From NCBI RefSeq assembly GCF_027533845.1, contig NZ_JAPZVN010000002.1:620001-684000 (forward strand): a stretch of 64,000 bases of DNA, read 5' to 3'. The position numbers and the translations under genes are program-made. Below, piece after piece: positions 58,647 through 64,000 of this stretch (positions are counted from its first letter, which is position 1; every line of letters starts with the position of its first letter). This stretch comes from Streptomyces sp. RPT161 (GTDB lineage: Bacteria > Actinomycetota > Actinomycetes > Streptomycetales > Streptomycetaceae). Under the pieces are notes generated by a model. That model was not told the DNA's origin, did not search any database, and saw nothing but the letters and a program-made list of their open reading frames with translations.

Positions 58647-59816
58647 ATGGCTGAAACGATCCCGGCCGGTAGCACCACCGACGGTGCGATCCAGGTTGGC
58701 CAGCCCGCCGACGCGCGGGTCAGCGCCGCCCCGTCCTACGACGTGGCCGACTTCCCCGTGCCGCACGGCCGCGAGGAGGAGTGGCGCTTCACCCCGCTGG
58801 AGCGGCTGCGCGGCCTGCACGACGGCACCGCCGAGGCCACCGGTGGCCTGCGGGTCGAGGTGACCGCCCCCGAGGGCGTCACCGTCGAGACCGTGGACCG
58901 CACGGATCCGCGGCTCGGCAAGGCGGGCAAGCCGGTCGACCGGGTGGCCGCCCAGGCGTACAGCTCCTTCGAGAAGGCCTCGGTCGTCTCGATCGCCAAG
59001 GACGCCGTGCTGACCGAGCCGGTCCGCATCTCGGTGCACGGCGAGGGCGGTGTCGCCTACGGCCACCAGGTGGTCGAGGTCGGCGCGTTCGCCGAGGCCG
59101 TGGTGGTCATCGACCACACCGGCGACGCCACGCTGGCCGCCAACGTCGAGTACCTCATCGGCGACGGCGCCAAGCTCACCGTCGTCTCGGTGCAGGACTG
59201 GGACCGCCAGGCCGTGCACGTCGCCCAGCACACCGCGCTGGTCGGCCGGGACGCCAGCTTCAAGTCGGTGATCGTCACCTTCGGCGGCGACGTGGTACGG
59301 CTGCACCCGCGCGTCGTCTACGGCGCCCCGGGCGGTGAGGCCGAGCTGTACGGCCTGTACTTCACCGACAACGGCCAGCACCAGGAGCACCGCCTCTTCA
59401 TCGACCACGACACCCCGCACTGCCGCTCCAACGTGGCCTACAAGGGCGCGCTGCAGGGCAAGGACGCGCACGCGGTGTGGATCGGCGACGTGCTGATCCG
59501 CGCGGTCGCGGTGGGCACCGACACCTACGAGCTGAACCGGAACCTCGTCCTCACCGACGGGGCCCGGGTGGACTCGGTCCCCAACCTGGAGATCGAGACC
59601 GGCGAGATCGTCGGCGCCGGGCACGCCTCGGCGACCGGCCGGTTCGACGACGAGCAGCTGTTCTACCTGATGGCCCGCGGCATCCCGCACGACGAGGCGC
59701 GCCGTCTGGTGGTCCGCGGCTTCTTCGCCGAGCTGGTCCAGCACATCGGCCTGCCCGACATCGAGGAGCGGCTGCTGGCCAAGATCGAGCAGGAGCTGGA
59801 GGCGTCCGTCGCATGA
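58647..59816 (+). CDS. sufD: Fe-S cluster assembly protein SufD
   Basis: The 389-residue paralogue of SufB shows the SufD core: PHGREEEWRFTPLERL near residue 33, VVVIDHTGDATLAANVEYLIG, GGDVVRLHPRVVYGAPGGEAEL, FIDHDTPHCRSNVAYKGAL, and the terminal VGAGHASATGRFDDEQLFYLMARGI with the conserved His needed for iron handling. It dimerises with SufB. Its start is 55 bp after sufB (AAAG-type weak ribosome site), and its stop overlaps the ferredoxin gene start. Confidence 0.97.
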   Translation: MAETIPAGSTTDGAIQVGQPADARVSAAPSYDVADFPVPHGREEEWRFTPLERLRGLHDGTAEATGGLRVEVTAPEGVTVETVDRTDPRLGKAGKPVDRVAAQAYSSFEKASVVSIAKDAVLTEPVRISVHGEGGVAYGHQVVEVGAFAEAVVVIDHTGDATLAANVEYLIGDGAKLTVVSVQDWDRQAVHVAQHTALVGRDASFKSVIVTFGGDVVRLHPRVVYGAPGGEAELYGLYFTDNGQHQEHRLFIDHDTPHCRSNVAYKGALQGKDAHAVWIGDVLIRAVAVGTDTYELNRNLVLTDGARVDSVPNLEIETGEIVGAGHASATGRFDDEQLFYLMARGIPHDEARRLVVRGFFAELVQHIGLPDIEERLLAKIEQELEASVA

Positions 59817-60142
59817 CCGCCGCCAATGGCTTCGTCCGCGTCTGCGCGCTGAGCGAGCTCGAAGACGACACGCCCAAGCGTGTCGAGGTCGGCGACACCC
59901 CGGTCTCCATCGTGCGTACTGAGGGCGAGGTGTTCGCGATCAACGACGTCTGCTCGCACGCCAACGTCTCGCTGTCCGAGGGCGAGGTGGAGGACTGCCA
60001 GATCGAGTGCTGGCTGCACGGCTCCAGCTTCGACCTGCGCACCGGAAAGCCGTCCGGGCTGCCCGCAACCCGGCCCGTCCCCGTATACCCCGTCAAGATC
60101 GAAGGGGACGACGTGCTCGTCTCCGTCACCCAGGAGTCCTGA
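59813..60142 (+). CDS. Rieske-type non-haem iron oxygenase ferredoxin subunit (suf operon)
   Basis: The 109-residue protein is a soluble Rieske [2Fe-2S] protein: CSHANVSLSEGEVEDCQIECWLHG contains the CxH and CxxH ligands at residues 45-68 (split here as CSHANVSLSEGE, then IECWLHGSSFDLRTG). It starts at ATG 59813 in a 4-bp ATGA overlap with sufD. Such genes are a conserved feature of actinobacterial suf operons; the redox role there is not established, but electron supply to cluster assembly is plausible. It has no oxygenase neighbour. Confidence 0.93.
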   Translation: MTAANGFVRVCALSELEDDTPKRVEVGDTPVSIVRTEGEVFAINDVCSHANVSLSEGEVEDCQIECWLHGSSFDLRTGKPSGLPATRPVPVYPVKIEGDDVLVSVTQES

Positions 60143-60149
60143 GGCACCC

Positions 60150-60910
<761 letters not shown>

Positions 60911-60914
<4 letters not shown>

Positions 60915-62167
60915 TTTCACTGCCGGGCCTCCTCGACACCGAGGCGATCCGCAAGGACTTCCCCATCCTGGATCGCACGGTCCACGACGGTAGGAAGATC
61001 GTGTACCTGGACAACGCGGCGACCTCGCAGAAGCCGCGCCAGGTGCTGGACGTCTTGAACGGGTACTACGAGCGCCAGAACTCCAATGTCCACCGCGGCG
61101 TGCACGTACTCGCCGAGGAGGCCACGGCCGCCTACGAGGGCGCCCGCGACAAGGTGGCCGGGTTCGTCAACGCCCCCAGCCGGGACGAGGTGATCTTCAC
61201 CAAGAACGCCTCGGAGTCGCTCAACCTCGTTGCCAACATGCTGGGTTGGGCCGACGAGCCGTACCGGGTGGACCGCGGTACGGAGATCGTCATCACGGAG
61301 ATGGAGCACCACTCCAACATCGTTCCGTGGCAGCTGCTGTCGCAGCGCACCGGTGCGAAGCTGAAGTGGTTCGGCCTCACCGACGACGGCCGCCTCGACC
61401 TGTCCAACATCGACCAGGTCATCACCGAGAAGACCAAGGTCGTCTCGTTCGTGCTGGTCTCCAACATCCTGGGCACCATCAACCCGGTGGAGGAGATCGT
61501 CCGCCGGGCCCAGGAGGTCGGCGCACTGGTGGTGATAGACGCCTCGCAGGCCGCGCCGCACATGCCGCTGGACGTGCAGGCGCTGCAGGCCGACTTCGTG
61601 GCCTTCACCGGCCACAAGATGTGCGGCCCGACCGGCATCGGGGTGCTGTGGGGCCGCCAGGAGCTGCTGGAGGACCTGCCGCCCTTCCTCGGCGGCGGCG
61701 AGATGATCGAGACCGTCTCGATGCACTCGTCCACCTACGCTCCGGCGCCGCACAAGTTCGAGGCCGGTACGCCGCCGATCGCCCAGGCGATCGGTCTGGG
61801 CGCGGCGGTGGACTACCTCAACGGCATCGGCATGGAGAACATCCAGGCCCATGAGCACGCCATCACCGAGTACGCGGTGCGGCGTCTGCTGGAGGTGCCC
61901 GACCTGCGCATCATCGGCCCCACCACGGCCGAGGACCGCGGCGCGGCGATCTCGTTCACGCTCGGTGACATCCACCCGCACGACGTCGGCCAGGTGCTGG
62001 ACGAGCAGGGCATCGCGGTGCGCGTCGGACACCACTGCGCACGGCCGGTCTGCCTGCGCTACGGAATTCCTGCGACCACGCGGGCGTCGTTCTATCTGTA
62101 CTCCACCCCGGCCGAGGTCGATGCCCTGGTCGACGGGTTGGAGCAGGTCCGGAACTTCTTCGGCTGA
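60911..62167 (+). CDS. sufS: Cysteine desulfurase SufS
   Basis: The 418-residue PLP enzyme supplies sulphur from cysteine. The conserved YLDNAATSQKPRQVLDVL near residue 30, SNVHRGVHVLAEEATAAYEG, the PLP lysine in FTGHKMCGPTGIGVLWG near 230, and the catalytic cysteine in VGHHCARPVCLRYG near 375 are intact. It starts at GTG 60911 in a GTGA overlap with sufC. Partner SufU, encoded next, accepts the persulphide. Confidence 0.98.
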
Positions 62168-62183
62168 CGAGAGTGCTGACGCT

Positions 62184-62648
62184 GTGAAGCTTGATTCGAT
62201 GTACCAGGACGTGATCCTGGACCACTACAAGCACCCGCAAGGGCGGGGCCTGCGGGACGGCGACGCGGAGGTTCACCATGTCAATCCGACCTGCGGCGAC
62301 GAGATCACGCTGCGCGTGAAGCTCGATGGCGAGCGGATCGAGGACGTGTCGTACGAGGGCCAGGGCTGTTCGATCAGTCAGGCCAGCGCCTCCGTGCTGC
62401 ACGAACTGCTGGTAGGCAAGGAACTGTCCGAGGCGCGCAGGGTCCAGGAGCTGTTCCTGGAGCTGATGCAGTCCAAGGGCCAGATCGAGCCGGACGACGC
62501 GATGGAGGAGGTGCTGGAGGACGCGGTGGCGTTCGCCGGCGTCTCCAAGTACCCGGCACGTGTGAAGTGTGCTCTGCTGGGTTGGATGGCGTGGAAGGAC
62601 GCGACCGCACAGGCACTGTCCGGTGACGGTGCGAAGGAGACGGCATGA
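62184..62648 (+). CDS. sufU: SufU, zinc-dependent sulphurtransferase/scaffold
   Basis: The 154-residue protein (GTG 62184) has three conserved cysteines: NPTCGDEITL near residue 37, YEGQGCSISQASAS near 61 and RVKCALLGWMAWKD near 127, plus SMYQDVILDHYKHPQGRG at the start. This set binds zinc and receives sulphur from SufS in Gram-positive bacteria. It lies 16 bp after sufS and overlaps the next gene by 4 bp. Confidence 0.97.
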   Translation: MKLDSMYQDVILDHYKHPQGRGLRDGDAEVHHVNPTCGDEITLRVKLDGERIEDVSYEGQGCSISQASASVLHELLVGKELSEARRVQELFLELMQSKGQIEPDDAMEEVLEDAVAFAGVSKYPARVKCALLGWMAWKDATAQALSGDGAKETA

Positions 62649-62983
62649 GCGAGAACGAGACCACCACGACCAAGCCCGCCACCGAGGAGGAGATCCGCGA
62701 GGCGCTCTACGACGTGGTGGACCCCGAGCTGGGCATCGACGTGGTCAACCTCGGCCTGGTCTACGGCATCCACGTCGACGACTCCAACGTCGCGACCCTG
62801 GACATGACCCTGACCTCGGCGGCCTGTCCGCTGACCGATGTCATCGAGGACCAGGCCCGGTCGGCGACCGACGGCATCGTCAACGACCTGAAGATCAACT
62901 GGGTCTGGATGCCGCCGTGGGGCCCCGACAAGATCACCGACGAAGGCCGGGAGCAGCTCCGGGCGCTCGGCTTCAACGTCTGA
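62645..62983 (+). CDS. SufT/DUF59 metal-sulphur cluster assembly factor
   Basis: The 112-residue protein starts at ATG 62645, overlapping sufU by 4 bp. It has the MIP18/DUF59 motif DPELGIDVVNLGLVYGI near residues 27-43 and the cluster-binding-region LTSAACPLTD with a conserved Cys, then PPWGPDKITDEGREQLRALG. SufT-like proteins help mature Fe-S enzymes. It closes the suf operon, followed by a terminator. Confidence 0.95.
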   Translation: MSENETTTTKPATEEEIREALYDVVDPELGIDVVNLGLVYGIHVDDSNVATLDMTLTSAACPLTDVIEDQARSATDGIVNDLKINWVWMPPWGPDKITDEGREQLRALGFNV

Positions 62984-63001
62984 GTGCCTTAAGGCCGCAG
63001 G

Positions 63002-63032
63002 AACGGCCCTCGCGCATGGCGCGGGGGCCGTT
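63002..63032 (+). terminator. Terminator of the suf operon
   Basis: AACGGCCCTCGCGC (63002-63015) pairs with 63019-63032 (one T.G pair) around an ATG loop, followed by a T. Confidence 0.8.
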
Positions 63033-63063
63033 TCGCATGCGTTCACCCTCCGTTTATGGACGC

Positions 63064-63091
63064 TTGTACACAACGATTCGTACACTCGTAC
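63064..63091 (+). promoter_or_regulatory. Promoter/operator region of the SMR-TetR operon
   Basis: TGTAC (63065-63069) and GTACA (63080-63084) form a spaced inverted repeat with a second GTAC at 63088-63091. TACACT (63081-63086) ends 7 nt before the ATG. The overlap is consistent with TetR repression. Confidence 0.5.
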
Positions 63092-63093
63092 GC

Positions 63094-63414
63094 ATGGGAT
63101 ACGCAACGTTGGCCGGCGCCATCTGCGCCGAGGTGCTTGGGACCACGTCGATGAAGTTCAGCCACGGCTTCACCCGGCTGTGGCCCTCGCTGGGCACACT
63201 GGTCGGATACCTGATCGCCTTCGTACTGCTGGCGCAGACGTTGAAGACCATGCAGGTCGGAACGGCATACGCGATCTGGGCCGGGGTAGGGACAGCCGCG
63301 GTGGCCGTCATCGGGATGGCCTTCCTCGGCGAGAGCGCGAACCTCGCCAAGCTGGTGGGGGTCGTACTGGTGATAGCGGGGGTCGTCGTGCTCAATCTGG
63401 GTGGGGCGCACTGA
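63094..63414 (+). CDS. SMR family multidrug efflux transporter
   Basis: The 106-residue protein has four transmembrane helices and the EmrE-type conserved Glu in ICAEVLGTTSMKFSHGF (residues 10-26), YLIAFVLLAQTLKTMQVGTAYAIWAGVGTA (helices 2-3 region, split here) and FLGESANLAKLVGVVLVIAGVVVLNL. It probably acts as a dimer exporting lipophilic cations with proton exchange. The ATG is 7 nt downstream of a -10 element; an upstream open frame is spurious. A TetR regulator follows after one base. Confidence 0.93.
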   Translation: MGYATLAGAICAEVLGTTSMKFSHGFTRLWPSLGTLVGYLIAFVLLAQTLKTMQVGTAYAIWAGVGTAAVAVIGMAFLGESANLAKLVGVVLVIAGVVVLNLGGAH

Positions 63415-63415
63415 G

Positions 63416-63952
63416 ATGGCCCGGCGGTACGACCCCGAGCGCCGGCAGCGGATCATTGACGCGGCGATCCAGGTGGTGGGTGAACGCGGCATCGCGGGGC
63501 TCAGCCACCGCGCGGTGGCCGCGGCGGCCGACGTACCGCTCGGGTCGACCACGTACCACTTCGCCACCCTGGACGAGCTGCTGGTCGCGGCGCTGCGCCA
63601 GATCAACACCGCGCTGTTCGAGGACTTCGGGCGGCGGGTGGAGCGGATCGCCCCGGACGCGGACCTGGCAGTCGAACTGGCCGATCTGGTCGGCGAGTTG
63701 CTGACCGACCAGCGGGACCGCAGCGTCCTTGAGTACGACATCTATCTGACCGCCCTGCGCCGCGCCCCGGTCCGGCCGATCGCCGCGGAGAGCGTGGACG
63801 GCATGGTCGACGTCCTCACCCCCCGCACCGGGCGGGCCACCGCGCAGGCGCTGGTCGCGCTGATCGACGGGATCTCGCTCCAGATCCTGCTCACCGGCCG
63901 CGCCTACGACCGGGAACAGGCCCGGGCGATGATCGCCCGGCTCCTCGGCTGA
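63416..63952 (+). CDS. TetR family transcriptional regulator of the SMR gene
   Basis: The 178-residue protein starts at ATG 63416, one base after the SMR stop. The TetR N-terminal helix-turn-helix runs RRQRIIDAAIQVVGERGIAG then LSHRAVAAAADVPLGSTTYHFATLDELL (residues 8-55). The C-terminal ligand-binding helices include VLEYDIYLTALRRAP and ALIDGISLQILLTGR, typical of QacR/TetR_C_6-like members. It probably represses the operon until a toxic cation binds. Bases 63953-64000 show no further gene. Confidence 0.92.
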   Translation: MARRYDPERRQRIIDAAIQVVGERGIAGLSHRAVAAAADVPLGSTTYHFATLDELLVAALRQINTALFEDFGRRVERIAPDADLAVELADLVGELLTDQRDRSVLEYDIYLTALRRAPVRPIAAESVDGMVDVLTPRTGRATAQALVALIDGISLQILLTGRAYDREQARAMIARLLG

Positions 63953-64000
63953 CCCACACCACCGCGGCTTCGCGGAACGGATCTTCCGGCATCCGGGCCG

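Overview
The window is a 64 kb stretch of a high-GC actinobacterial chromosome, almost certainly Streptomyces. The evidence is the GC-rich third codon positions, frequent GTG/TTG starts, Tat-type secreted enzymes, a mycothiol-dependent-isomerase-family gene, whiA, and (from memory) a gene order like the conserved core of other streptomycetes: polA-rpsA-coaE-uvrB-uvrA-uvrC-rapZ-yvcK-whiA-gap-pgk-tpiA-secG, then pgl-opcA-zwf-tal-tkt, ctaB, ctaA and suf. There are no rRNA genes, CRISPR arrays, insertion sequences or prophage genes. Most of the window is core housekeeping DNA with small accessory insertions.

Layout. 1-9.1 kb: the 3' end of polA, a DUF4184 membrane protein, a secreted lytic transglycosylase, a tiny membrane peptide, a PorA-family (DUF3068) protein, the helicase hrpB, a methyltransferase and rpsA. 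9.1-18 kb: a secreted carbohydrate/amide module (GH92 mannosidase, GH29 fucosidase, N,N-dimethylformamidase-like Tat lipoprotein) interleaved with a PAC2-family gene and coaE. 18-20.4 kb: a small TPR protein, a conserved orphan protein, a decayed patch with two complementary tRNA-like half-genes in reversed order, and an ogt gene with an apparent frameshift. 20.4-33 kb: uvrB, TerC, a CtaG-like protein, a metallo-beta-lactamase-fold hydrolase, a maleylpyruvate-isomerase-family protein, uvrA, a Rieske lipoprotein, and a regulator divergent from a secreted C70-type cysteine protease with a putative anchored partner. 33-42 kb: the uvrC-rapZ-yvcK-whiA operon, the lower-glycolysis operon gap-pgk-tpiA with secG, and an RbpA paralogue. 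42-49 kb: the oxidative pentose phosphate operon on the minus strand. 49-56 kb: ctaB, a glutamine-synthetase-like plus amidohydrolase pair (a split FluG arrangement), ctaA and a DrrAB-like ABC exporter. 56-63 kb: the complete sufR-B-D-(Rieske ferredoxin)-C-S-U-T operon. 63-64 kb: an SMR efflux pump with its TetR regulator.

Regulatory reading. Three DNA-repair genes (ogt, uvrB, uvrC) carry a motif closely matching the RecA-independent, PafBC-type damage promoter, TTGTCRGTG-N8-TANNNT, each placed 6-7 nt before the start codon so that the mRNA would be leaderless; ogt and uvrB are divergent. Three other genes (PAC2 family, TPR protein, tkt) have exact GGGAAT-N18-GTT matches to the thiol-oxidative-stress sigma-R promoter. 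A CAAC-N6-GTTG palindrome overlaps the sufR start. A perfect 9-bp inverted repeat overlaps the promoter of the glutamine-synthetase-like gene. All promoter and operator calls come from pattern matching by eye and have not been tested.
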